NCBI GenBank assembly: GCA_015257605.1 | Contig: JABZJV010000023.1 | Span: forward strand, 1-8,328 | Origin: Nanosynbacter sp. | Lineage (GTDB): Bacteria; Patescibacteriota; Saccharimonadia; Saccharimonadales; Saccharimonadaceae | Direction of reading: 5' to 3' | Length of the DNA: 8,328 nt | Part shown: piece by piece, positions 1 to 4,950 of the stretch | Position numbering within the stretch: position 1 is the first letter of the stretch | Layout of the letters: each line of letters starts with the position of its first letter | Translations under genes and position numbers: made by a program | Notes under the pieces: generated by a model | Told to the model about the DNA's origin: nothing | Database searches by the model: none | Seen by the model: only the letters and a program-made list of their open reading frames with translations

Positions 1-144
1 TTTCGTACCTAATGTTTTGATTATATTTTATCTAATGTAATAGTATGAATGAGATACTCTATATCGTCAATATATTTATAATCTACAGTTTCTTAAAATA
101 AAAATGCGACATGTTACGTCGTGTTCTCCGAAAAAGTCTAATCT
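1..144. other. AT-rich intergenic stretch
   Basis: This AT-rich end of the window holds no gene I can support. It contains a weak candidate terminator behind tRNA-Thr(GGU) and a plus-strand 18-codon ORF (45-101) that would encode a short hydrophobic peptide. A minus-strand TATAAT at 20-25 could be the -10 box of a gene beyond the left edge, but no convincing -35 box accompanies it. In relatives with the thrU-tyrU-glyT-thrT arrangement the next gene would be tuf; that cannot be checked here. Confidence 0.5.
94..121 (-). terminator. Weak candidate terminator after tRNA-Thr(GGU)
   Basis: Read on the minus strand, CGACGT and ATGTCG form a 6-bp stem (one G-U pair) around a 3-nt loop at 107-121. 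It is followed by CA and a T-rich run (TTTTTATTTT). It sits about 25 nt beyond the tRNA 3' end, where a terminator is expected. The stem is short and the loop tight, so the call is tentative. Confidence 0.4.
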
Positions 145-220
145 TGGAGCCACGATCGGGGCTTGAACCCGAGACCTCATCCTTACCATGGATGCGCTCT
201 ACCAACTGAGCTATCGCGGC
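145..220 (-). tRNA. tRNA-Thr (anticodon GGU)
   Basis: A complete 76-nt class I tRNA with encoded CCA. The acceptor stem GCCGCGA/TCGTGGC has one G-U pair. The D arm (GCTCAGTTGGTAGAGC), the anticodon stem CATCC/GGATG and the T arm TCGGG-TTCAAGC-CCCGA are all intact. The seven-base anticodon loop ATGGTAA puts GGT (185-187) at positions 34-36, which reads ACC and ACU threonine codons. G35 and U36 are threonine identity bases. The discriminator base is U73, as in the second tRNA-Thr of this window, whereas E. coli threonine tRNAs carry A73. The anticodon-arm region resembles E. coli thrT/thrV. It has its own promoter directly behind the 95-residue membrane-protein gene. Confidence 0.97.
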
Positions 221-234
221 ATGAAAGCCTACTA

Positions 235-264
235 ATTCTAACATATTTGCCGCGGTCGAGGCAA
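235..264 (-). promoter_or_regulatory. Promoter of tRNA-Thr(GGU)
   Basis: The minus strand shows TTGCCT (259-264), an 18-bp spacer and TAGAAT (235-240). A TG one base upstream of the -10 box makes it an extended -10 element. The -35 box lies 1 bp past the stop codon of the preceding gene. Transcription would begin about 8 nt before the mature tRNA 5' end, leaving a very short 5' trailer for RNase P. Confidence 0.65.
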
Positions 265-265
265 G

Positions 266-553
266 CTACTTCTGGCGGCGGGTCTTCTTGCTGGTTGTCG
301 ATTCGGGTTTCGGCAGGTTCGGCGCTACGAACGCTTCCAGTAGCGCCCAGGCGATACCGTTTACCAAGTAAACTACAGCGAATCCGGCAGCAATCATCGC
401 GGCCAAGCGGCTTTGTGGTACATTTAGGAGCGTCAGCAGTCCAGCTAGAACCAGACCAATGAAAACTACTGTTAGATAAGCTTGCTGTAATTTGCGGCGC
501 TGATCTTTTTGGTGGCTCCAACTGCTCAGCGACTGCTTAATAAACTCGTACAT
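266..553 (-). CDS. Small two-helix membrane protein, unknown function (95 aa)
   Basis: I do not recognise the family. The protein has a basic, charged N-terminal segment (residues 1-24), a hydrophobic helix at about 26-44, a short turn with Pro46 and Arg49, a second helix at about 50-74, and a lysine/arginine-rich tail (80-95) ending KKTRRQK. Both ends are positively charged, which predicts a hairpin with both termini in the cytoplasm. The start at 553 is chosen because a near-consensus promoter ends 7 nt before this ATG. A longer frame opening at 634 would run through that promoter and the upstream tRNA terminator and is rejected. There is no Shine-Dalgarno sequence, so the mRNA is probably leaderless. 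The gene sits between tRNA-Tyr and tRNA-Thr(GGU), where glyT is found in the classical cluster. SecE was considered because of the tuf-like context, but two helices and the lack of SecE motifs argue against it. Confidence 0.8.
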   Translation of the reverse strand: MYEFIKQSLSSWSHQKDQRRKLQQAYLTVVFIGLVLAGLLTLLNVPQSRLAAMIAAGFAVVYLVNGIAWALLEAFVAPNLPKPESTTSKKTRRQK

Positions 554-560
554 ACTATAT

Positions 561-589
561 ATTATAGCATATACACTGTATAAAGTCAA
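561..589 (-). promoter_or_regulatory. Promoter of the 95-aa membrane protein gene
   Basis: The minus strand reads TTGACT (584-589), exactly 17 bp, then TATAAT (561-566). TGC upstream of the -10 box adds an extended -10 element. Only 7 nt (ATATAGT) separate the -10 box from the ATG, so transcription should begin at or next to the start codon. The spacer holds a perfect inverted repeat, TATAC-AGT-GTATA (570-582), that could be an operator. Confidence 0.88.
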
Positions 590-591
590 TG

Positions 592-617
592 AAAAACCGC
601 CCGCGAGTAGCGGACGG
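592..617 (-). terminator. Rho-independent terminator of the Thr-Tyr tRNA unit
   Basis: On the minus strand CCGTCCGC pairs with GCGGGCGG (8 bp, one G-U) around the loop TACTC, followed by five T residues. It lies 16 nt beyond the tRNA-Tyr CCA end and just upstream of the next promoter. It closes the two-tRNA transcript and insulates the membrane-protein gene. Confidence 0.9.
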
Positions 618-633
618 CCTAAAATTCTACGCA

Positions 634-718
634 TGGTACCGGAGGTAGGACTCGAACCTACGAAGCTAAAAAGCGGGAGATTTACAGTCTCCTGTCATTG
701 CCACTAGACGACTCCGGC
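634..718 (-). tRNA. tRNA-Tyr (anticodon GUA)
   Basis: An 85-nt class II tRNA with encoded CCA. The anticodon stem GGAGA/TCTCC carries the loop CTGTAAA, giving anticodon GTA (683-685). The D stem is 3 bp. The long variable arm folds as GCT-TTTT-AGC, typical of bacterial tRNA-Tyr. The T arm is GTAGG-TTCGAGT-CCTAC and the discriminator is A73. The acceptor stem GCCGGAG/CTCCGGT ends in a G1-U72 wobble, which is unusual because bacterial tyrosyl-tRNA synthetases are known to use the G1-C72 pair as an identity element. It is transcribed with tRNA-Thr(UGU), 8 nt upstream. Confidence 0.96.
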
Positions 719-726
719 ATGAATCA

Positions 727-803
727 TGGAGCCGACTCTCGGACTCGAACCGAGGACCTGCTGTTTACAAAACAGCTGCTCTAGCCAGCTGAGCTAAGTC
801 GGC
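727..803 (-). tRNA. tRNA-Thr (anticodon UGU)
   Basis: A complete 77-nt class I tRNA with encoded CCA. The acceptor stem GCCGACT/AGTCGGC is fully paired. The anticodon stem GCTGT/ACAGC holds loop TTTGTAA, giving anticodon TGT (767-769) for ACA and probably ACG codons. The T arm CTCGG-TTCGAGT-CCGAG is intact. The discriminator is U73, matching the other tRNA-Thr here. It is the first gene of a Thr-Tyr tRNA transcript with a promoter at 840-868 and a terminator at 592-617. Confidence 0.97.
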
Positions 804-839
804 ATAAATTGAAAGGTACGACCCGAAAGCACACCTAAC

Positions 840-868
840 AGTGTAGCGTATTTGCATAACCTTGGCAA
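840..868 (-). promoter_or_regulatory. Promoter of the Thr-Tyr tRNA unit
   Basis: The minus strand reads TTGCCA (863-868), 17 bp, then TACACT (840-845). The start site would be about 30 nt before the tRNA-Thr(UGU) 5' end. The -35 box begins 5 bp beyond the stop of the TPR gene, so promoter and upstream gene are almost abutting. No terminator separates them, and some read-through from the TPR gene into the tRNAs is likely. Confidence 0.75.
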
Positions 869-873
869 GTGTT

Positions 874-1536
874 TTATTGCGGAGAGATGGCGCCAGCTGG
901 CTGTTTGACGCGGCGGTCGACATGCTGCCCGCGCGACATGGCGCGATTGATTTTGTCGCGAATAGCAGCGGCTTTCTCTTTCTGGCCGTTGCGATCGTAC
1001 GAATCGGCTAAGATGTTAATACTCTGGATGCTTGGCTCTAGAGTGACGGCGCGTTCAAGGTGCTGCAAGACAAGCTTGGCATTGCCGAGTTTTTCTTGTA
1101 CTTTGGCGTAAGCGATGTGGCGCGAAGCGACTTCCTCTTCCATCTCTAGGGCTTGCTCGAATGCCAGGGCGGCCTTTTCGTAGCTTTCGGTTTCGTAGTA
1201 AATCAAGCCGACATTATGCAAACTAGAGGCGCTTGGCTCTAAACTTTGGGCAATTTCGAAGCATTCGATAGCGTCATCGTAGGCATGCTGCTTGGCATAC
1301 AAAATACCTAGACGGTTGTAAGCGTTGGCATTTTTAGCGTCGATACGCAGAATGGTCAGCAAGGCTTTTTCGGCGCGCAGATATTTTTGCGCTTTGAGCG
1401 ATTCTTGAGCGATTTCCCAGAGCTTATCAAGCTTTGATGATAATTTCGCTGGTAAGTCGCCTGCGATGTCTTCGGGCGACTGGCGGTACGCGACTGCTGC
1501 GGCGCCTAGTCCCAGAACCAGTAAAAATCCAAACAT
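874..1536 (-). CDS. Membrane-anchored tetratricopeptide-repeat protein (220 aa)
   Basis: An N-terminal hydrophobic segment (residues 1-17, MFGFLLVLGLGAAAVAY) looks like an uncleaved signal anchor, leaving the rest as one soluble helical domain. From about residue 38 to 203 there are roughly five TPR-like repeats of about 34 residues. The clearest are around 72-105 (ANAYNRLGILY then YDDAIECFEIAQSLEP) and 106-137 (HNVGLIYYETESYEKAALAFEQAL). TPR domains bind proteins; the partner cannot be told from sequence. The final 20 residues are basic and probably flexible. The start is set at 1536 because the -10 box at 1547-1552 makes an ATG at 1545 lie upstream of the expected transcription start; that longer form would add three residues. 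There is no Shine-Dalgarno sequence. The gene follows holB by 24 bp but has its own promoter. Confidence 0.88.
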   Translation of the reverse strand: MFGFLLVLGLGAAAVAYRQSPEDIAGDLPAKLSSKLDKLWEIAQESLKAQKYLRAEKALLTILRIDAKNANAYNRLGILYAKQHAYDDAIECFEIAQSLEPSASSLHNVGLIYYETESYEKAALAFEQALEMEEEVASRHIAYAKVQEKLGNAKLVLQHLERAVTLEPSIQSINILADSYDRNGQKEKAAAIRDKINRAMSRGQHVDRRVKQPAGAISPQ

Positions 1537-1546
1537 ACTATGCATT

Positions 1547-1555
1547 ATTATAGCA
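1547..1555 (-). promoter_or_regulatory. Extended -10 promoter of the TPR gene
   Basis: TGCTATAAT on the minus strand is a perfect extended -10 element, ending 10 nt before the chosen ATG. The -35 region lies within the last codons of holB and is poor (a TTTGAT at 1568-1573 leaves only a 15-bp spacer). Transcription should begin at about 1536-1540, giving a leader of 0-4 nt. Confidence 0.75.
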
Positions 1556-1560
1556 CATAA

Positions 1561-2382
1561 TCACGCAATCAAAGCGGCAAGCTGAAGCTTGATGTTGCCA
1601 TTGGCGGCGATGCGCTCGTAGGTTTCGCTGAGACGAGCTAGCTTGTCGATGATAGCTGGCGTGCTGTTTTTGGCAGCGGCATTTTGAACGAGTAGAATGC
1701 TATAGCGTAGTAATTCTAAGGTGTCTTTGCGGTCGGTGTATCGAGCGGCGACAGTTAGTTTATTGTTCATCGGACCAGCAATTAATGCTTGCGAGTCTTT
1801 GATGATGGCGCCGATATCGGCGAGCTCGCTGGGTTTGCTGGCCAAGCGCGAGATTAATGCCGGCCGGCCGCTTGCTAAAAACATAATCTGAGCAATCGCT
1901 GTAGTGTCAAGTTGCCGATATTTAGCGAGGAGCAGCCGGCTAGCCTCCTCAGAAATCGGACGGATAGTAAGCCGCTCGACGCGCGACATGATAGTCGGTA
2001 GCAGCAAATTCGGCTGGTGCGATGTCAATATGAAATGAATGTTGCGGGCTGGTTCCTCTAATAATTTCAAGAAAGCATTTTGCGCCTGATGATTCATGGC
2101 GCTGGCATCGTCGATAACATAAACTGCCTTACTATTAGCGATACCGCGGGTGTATTGGCGCAGGTCGCGGATTTGGTTGATACGAATGACGCCGTTCGCG
2201 TCGGCTTGTCCGTCTTTGTTGGTGGGCTGAATAATTACAGCGAGTGCTGGGCCGGCTAAGTATTTGGCTGTAGTTAGTAGACCAGCGCCATCAGCGCCTG
2301 TCAAAAGTAAAGCTTGCGGTAGACTGCGGGCTAGCGTTTGAATTTGTCGCTCGGTTGACGGCTCAAAGATTAGGCTCATCAT
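1561..2382 (-). CDS. holB: DNA polymerase III clamp-loader subunit, delta-prime-like
   Basis: This is an AAA+ protein of the clamp-loader family, expected to help load the sliding clamp at primer ends. The P-loop position reads GADGAGLLTTA (29-39) and lacks the Walker A lysine, as expected for the non-hydrolysing delta-prime subunit. Then come VYVIDD (87-92, Walker B region), the family hallmark NAFLKLLEEP (102-111), LTSH (119-122, sensor 1) and SRV (133-135), matching the SRC arginine-finger motif. The zinc-binding cysteines of typical DnaX and HolB proteins are absent; the protein has no cysteine. At 273 residues it is shorter than E. coli HolB (about 334), with a divergent C-terminal half. 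The start overlaps the rluD end by 20 nt, so translation is probably coupled. GGAG lies 4 nt before the first ATG and 7 nt before a second ATG, so Met2 (2379) may be the real start. Confidence 0.85.
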   Translation of the reverse strand: MMSLIFEPSTERQIQTLARSLPQALLLTGADGAGLLTTAKYLAGPALAVIIQPTNKDGQADANGVIRINQIRDLRQYTRGIANSKAVYVIDDASAMNHQAQNAFLKLLEEPARNIHFILTSHQPNLLLPTIMSRVERLTIRPISEEASRLLLAKYRQLDTTAIAQIMFLASGRPALISRLASKPSELADIGAIIKDSQALIAGPMNNKLTVAARYTDRKDTLELLRYSILLVQNAAAKNSTPAIIDKLARLSETYERIAANGNIKLQLAALIA

Positions 2383-3538
2383 CTAGCTCCGGGAAAAGTT
2401 TGATAAATTCGCTAGGCAGCGGCGCAATGAATGTCTGGCGCTTGCCAGGCTGCGTGGTAATTTCTAATTTGTAAGCATGCAGATAGAGGCGGTCGGCAGA
2501 TTTGCCATAGACGCGGTCGCCGTGAATCGGCGTGTGTAAATGACGCAGGTGAACGCGCAGTTGATGAGTGCGCCCAGTTTGCGGGCAAAGTTTAATAGCG
2601 CTGAGATTATGGTGCGCGGCGAGCGTTTGGTATATGGTTTGCGCTGGCTTGCCATTTGGGTCGGGGCGAAAGGTGCTGGGTGCCGACGGGTTGCGACCAA
2701 TCGGGATATCAATTTTGGCGGTTAGTGGTTGCGGTGCACCGTCGACGATGGCTAGATATGTTTTCTTGGCGAGATGCTGCGAGAATTGTTTTTTGAGCAA
2801 TTCAAAAGCTTCGGCAGTGCGCGCCCCGATGATAACGCCGCTGGTGTCGCGGTCTAGACGATGGACGATGCCTGGGCGATTAGTTTCCAGCCCGACGGTG
2901 GTATAACGGCGGAAAAAGTCGGCGACCGTGAATTCGTCATTCAGCGCCCCTTTGCTGTGAGTCAGAACGCCGGCTGGTTTGTTGACAACGATGACGCTAT
3001 CGTCTAGATAAAGTATCGGTAGCTCCTCATCACTGTAATCGGTAGCTTCGGGCAGATTGACGGCTATTTCGTCGGCTTCGGTGACTAGCTGGCTGGCGCT
3101 TTTGGCTGGTGTGCCGTTGACAGATACATTGCCAGATTTGATATATTTTTGCCAGGTTGATCGGCTGGTTTCTGGGTATCGTTTGGCTAGCAAACTATCC
3201 AACCGGTAGCTGTCGCTCACCTGTTGAAACAGATAGATATCTTTGCCTTTGAATGGTAAGCCGTAGGTAGTTAGCTCGCTAGTTGGGTTTTCGAAAATCA
3301 CGCCGCGAGCATCGCTTTTGGCGGTAAATATTTGCTCCATGATATAATTTTCGCGGTCTTCGGCGGTGTCATCAACCAGCACGAAATAATGCTGGCGGTT
3401 AAAGCGAAAGCGCACCAGCTGGTTGATTGGGCTAGGATTGCTACTTTTGATTTGGTCGATATGGCGCGGCAGGTTGTCTGCGTTTGCTACGTTGAAGCGG
3501 CGTAAAATCGCCAGTAAGTCATTGGCGGTGATTTTCAT
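2363..3538 (-). CDS. RluD-family rRNA pseudouridine synthase with extra N-terminal domain
   Basis: It converts uridine to pseudouridine in RNA, probably in 23S rRNA as RluD and RluC do; the exact target is not readable from sequence. Residues about 111-160 form an S4 RNA-binding domain (YRLDSLLAKRYPETSR onward). The catalytic domain follows, with the motif HRLDRDTSG (226-234; catalytic Asp229), the active-site-region motif LCPQTGRTHQLRVHL (317-331) and the HGDRVYG strand (339-345). The length is 391 residues against about 300-330 for RluD. The excess is a domain of about 105 residues at the N-terminus that I do not recognise. It starts MKITANDLLAILRRFNV and contains two predicted alpha/beta stretches. 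The ATG at 3538 is the only in-frame start in the gap after trpS and is preceded by GAGG at 9 nt spacing. The gene overlaps holB at its 3' end. It lies in the trpS operon. Confidence 0.9.
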   Translation of the reverse strand: MKITANDLLAILRRFNVANADNLPRHIDQIKSSNPSPINQLVRFRFNRQHYFVLVDDTAEDRENYIMEQIFTAKSDARGVIFENPTSELTTYGLPFKGKDIYLFQQVSDSYRLDSLLAKRYPETSRSTWQKYIKSGNVSVNGTPAKSASQLVTEADEIAVNLPEATDYSDEELPILYLDDSVIVVNKPAGVLTHSKGALNDEFTVADFFRRYTTVGLETNRPGIVHRLDRDTSGVIIGARTAEAFELLKKQFSQHLAKKTYLAIVDGAPQPLTAKIDIPIGRNPSAPSTFRPDPNGKPAQTIYQTLAAHHNLSAIKLCPQTGRTHQLRVHLRHLHTPIHGDRVYGKSADRLYLHAYKLEITTQPGKRQTFIAPLPSEFIKLFPELDDEPNL

Positions 3539-3594
3539 TGTTTGCCGCCTCGTCTGGCAGATTGGTTGTTGGAGATTCCCGATTTGTAACTCAT
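3535..3594 (-). CDS. Possible 19-codon ORF coupled to the pseudouridine synthase gene
   Basis: The 64-nt gap between trpS and the pseudouridine synthase gene is almost filled by an ORF of 19 codons (MSYKSGISNN... ending RRGGKQ). It begins 8 nt after the trpS stop, and its TGA overlaps the next ATG as ATGA. AGGAG in the last trpS codons lies 12 nt upstream, which is rather far. The peptide would be basic and hydrophilic with no recognised motif. It may serve only to couple translation of trpS to the downstream gene, or may be chance. Confidence 0.3.
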   Translation of the reverse strand: MSYKSGISNNQSARRGGKQ

Positions 3595-3602
3595 CGCAGG
3601 AT

Positions 3603-4631
3603 TTATCTCCTGAGCCCCACGGCTTTTTGGACGCGGAGCAAGGTTTCGTTGGCGACGATGGTCATGGCGCGCTCGGACCGCTCGAGGACTTTCAATAAAT
3701 CATCGTCGGTGATGGCGTTGAGGCGCGCTTGGAAGTTGCTCAAAAAGCTGGCTACTGCTTCGGCTACGGCTTTTTTCAGCGGCCCGTATTGTGTTTGACC
3801 AATCCACTCGACATTGACTTCTTCTTGCGGCTGATCAGTTAAAATCGCCAAAAGCTGTAGTAAGTTGGTGATACCTGGCTGATTTTCCCAGTCAAAATTG
3901 ATAACGCCAAGCGAATCGGTTGTTGCCGACATGATTTTCTTGTGAGCTTGTTCTGGCGGATCGTTCAGATTAATTTTTGATTTTTGATCGTCTGAGCTCT
4001 TGCTCATTTTCTTGTTCGGATTGGTTAAGCTGCGAATGCGCAAACCTTTGTCGCGCTTGATAAACTCAGTTTGCTTGGCTGTAGAGTCAGGCACGGTGAA
4101 TAATTCGCCGAACTTATTATTCATGCGAATGGCGATGTCGCGGGTAATTTCTAGATGCTGGAATTGGTCCTCGCCAACGGGTACATAGCGGGCGTTATAG
4201 AGTAAGATATCGGCAGCCATCAACACCGGATAATTAAACAACCCGACACTGACGTTGCTGCTGTGTTCGGCGGACTTTTCTTTGAACTGCGTCATGCGGC
4301 TCATCTCGCCGAAACTAGTAAAGCAGTCCAAGATCCAAGTTAATTCGCTGTGCGCCGGGATAAAACTCTGGCGGTAAATAAAAGTATTTTCGTCTCTAGC
4401 GTCGAGCCCAGCGGCGATGAAATACTTAAGGTTTTTGAGGGTGTTGGCGTACAACGCAGAATGGTCGATTGGTGTCGTAAAACTGTGCAAATCTGGCACA
4501 AACATGTTGATTTGATGCTCTCCTGCGTACTTTTTCTGCATTTGCACCATTGGCACGAACGCACCGAGATAATTACCGAGCGTTGGCTCTTCGTTGGCGC
4601 GCACGCCAGTGAGGATTGTTTCTTTAGACAT
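3603..4631 (-). CDS. trpS: Tryptophanyl-tRNA synthetase (TrpRS)
   Basis: This cytoplasmic class I synthetase charges tRNA-Trp with tryptophan using ATP. The 342 residues match the usual bacterial length of about 330-340. The HIGH-equivalent is PTLGNYLGAF (16-25, with TLGN). The Rossmann core includes LFNYPVLMAADILLY (131-145) and VPVGEDQFQHLEITRDIA (150-167), both typical of bacterial TrpRS. The second signature is KKMSKS (207-212). The start at 4631 is chosen because MSKETILTGVRANEEP aligns with the usual TrpRS N-terminus and a -10 box ends 6 nt upstream. An upstream ATG adding 31 residues would cross the promoter. No Shine-Dalgarno sequence is present, so the mRNA is probably leaderless. 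There is no T-box or trp leader; the promoter sits directly at the gene. It heads the operon with the pseudouridine synthase and holB. Confidence 0.96.
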   Translation of the reverse strand: MSKETILTGVRANEEPTLGNYLGAFVPMVQMQKKYAGEHQINMFVPDLHSFTTPIDHSALYANTLKNLKYFIAAGLDARDENTFIYRQSFIPAHSELTWILDCFTSFGEMSRMTQFKEKSAEHSSNVSVGLFNYPVLMAADILLYNARYVPVGEDQFQHLEITRDIAIRMNNKFGELFTVPDSTAKQTEFIKRDKGLRIRSLTNPNKKMSKSSDDQKSKINLNDPPEQAHKKIMSATTDSLGVINFDWENQPGITNLLQLLAILTDQPQEEVNVEWIGQTQYGPLKKAVAEAVASFLSNFQARLNAITDDDLLKVLERSERAMTIVANETLLRVQKAVGLRR

Positions 4632-4637
4632 AGTATG

Positions 4638-4666
4638 ATTATAACAGAGTACGCTTGTGCTGTCAT
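4638..4666 (-). promoter_or_regulatory. Promoter of the trpS operon
   Basis: The minus strand reads ATGACA (4661-4666), 17 bp, then TATAAT (4638-4643), with TGT upstream giving an extended -10. Six nt (CATACT) separate the -10 box from the trpS ATG, so the transcript should start at or within a base or two of the start codon. The -35 box is 30 bp from the -35 box of the divergent promoter at 4697-4725. Confidence 0.88.
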
Positions 4667-4696
4667 ATTGAGCACGACGATTGAAATAATTGCTGT

Positions 4697-4725
4697 TTGA
4701 CGCTGGTGGTGGCTGCATATACAAT
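4697..4725 (+). promoter_or_regulatory. Promoter of the 71-aa membrane protein gene
   Basis: TTGACG (4697-4702), a 17-bp spacer and TACAAT (4720-4725) lie on the plus strand, and only 6 nt (AGCGTT) separate the -10 box from the ATG at 4732. The geometry matches the divergent trpS promoter and again predicts a leaderless mRNA. It supports an otherwise unrecognised gene as real. Confidence 0.75.
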
Positions 4726-4731
4726 AGCGTT

Positions 4732-4947
4732 ATGAATAAAACTCAGTGTCGGATTGCATATTACGTTTTCTTGTTTGCGTCGGCGCTAGTTTCGTATATT
4801 TCAATTGAGACATCTATGGATACGATGAGTGCTAAGCAGTCGCCAAACGTGCCGCTTCATCTGTTTGAATTCGCGCTGGCTATCGCGCTGGTGTGCGCGG
4901 CGTTGTATTTTCAGTATAAGGCTTATCGTGATGATGCTAAGAAATAG
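4732..4947 (+). CDS. Small two-helix membrane protein, unknown function (71 aa)
   Basis: I do not recognise the family. Residues 8-26 (IAYYVFLFASALVSYISIE) and about 43-60 form two hydrophobic helices joined by a loop of about 16 residues. The tail KAYRDDAKK is charged. Positive charges at both ends predict a hairpin with cytoplasmic termini and an outward loop. The start at 4732 follows from the promoter ending 6 nt upstream; an earlier ATG at 4690 would run through that promoter. No Shine-Dalgarno sequence is present. It is the only plus-strand gene in the window. It is divergent from trpS, and its stop lies 3 bp from the permease stop, with no terminator between them. It could also be a spurious ORF, but the promoter and two clear helices argue for a gene. 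Confidence 0.65.
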   Translation: MNKTQCRIAYYVFLFASALVSYISIETSMDTMSAKQSPNVPLHLFEFALAIALVCAALYFQYKAYRDDAKK

Positions 4948-4950
4948 CTT

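Noticed and set aside
45..101. A plus-strand 18-codon ORF with the start context AATAGT-ATG
   Set aside because: The start context resembles that of the leaderless genes, but there is no acceptable -10 or -35 box and the sequence is low-complexity AT-rich. It was kept only as a note.
163..521. ORFs across tRNA-Thr(GGU) and the 95-aa gene on both strands
   Set aside because: They cross an intact tRNA gene and are antisense or out of frame to a gene with a good promoter and clear membrane helices.
266..553. SecE as identity of the 95-aa membrane protein, prompted by the tuf-like tRNA context
   Set aside because: Bacterial SecE usually has one membrane helix preceded by an amphipathic helix with a conserved WP motif. 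This protein has two helices and no such motif.
554..634. A longer start for the 95-aa protein (27 extra residues)
   Set aside because: The extension would run through the tRNA terminator and the TTGACT-17-TATAAT promoter, which would leave the extra codons untranscribed.
1561..2382. Loss of the Walker A lysine in the clamp-loader protein as a sign of decay
   Set aside because: Delta-prime subunits normally have a non-functional P-loop, and the other clamp-loader motifs are intact.
4632..4724. A 31-residue N-terminal extension of TrpRS
   Set aside because: It overlaps the trpS promoter and the divergent promoter, and the shorter start matches the usual TrpRS N-terminus.
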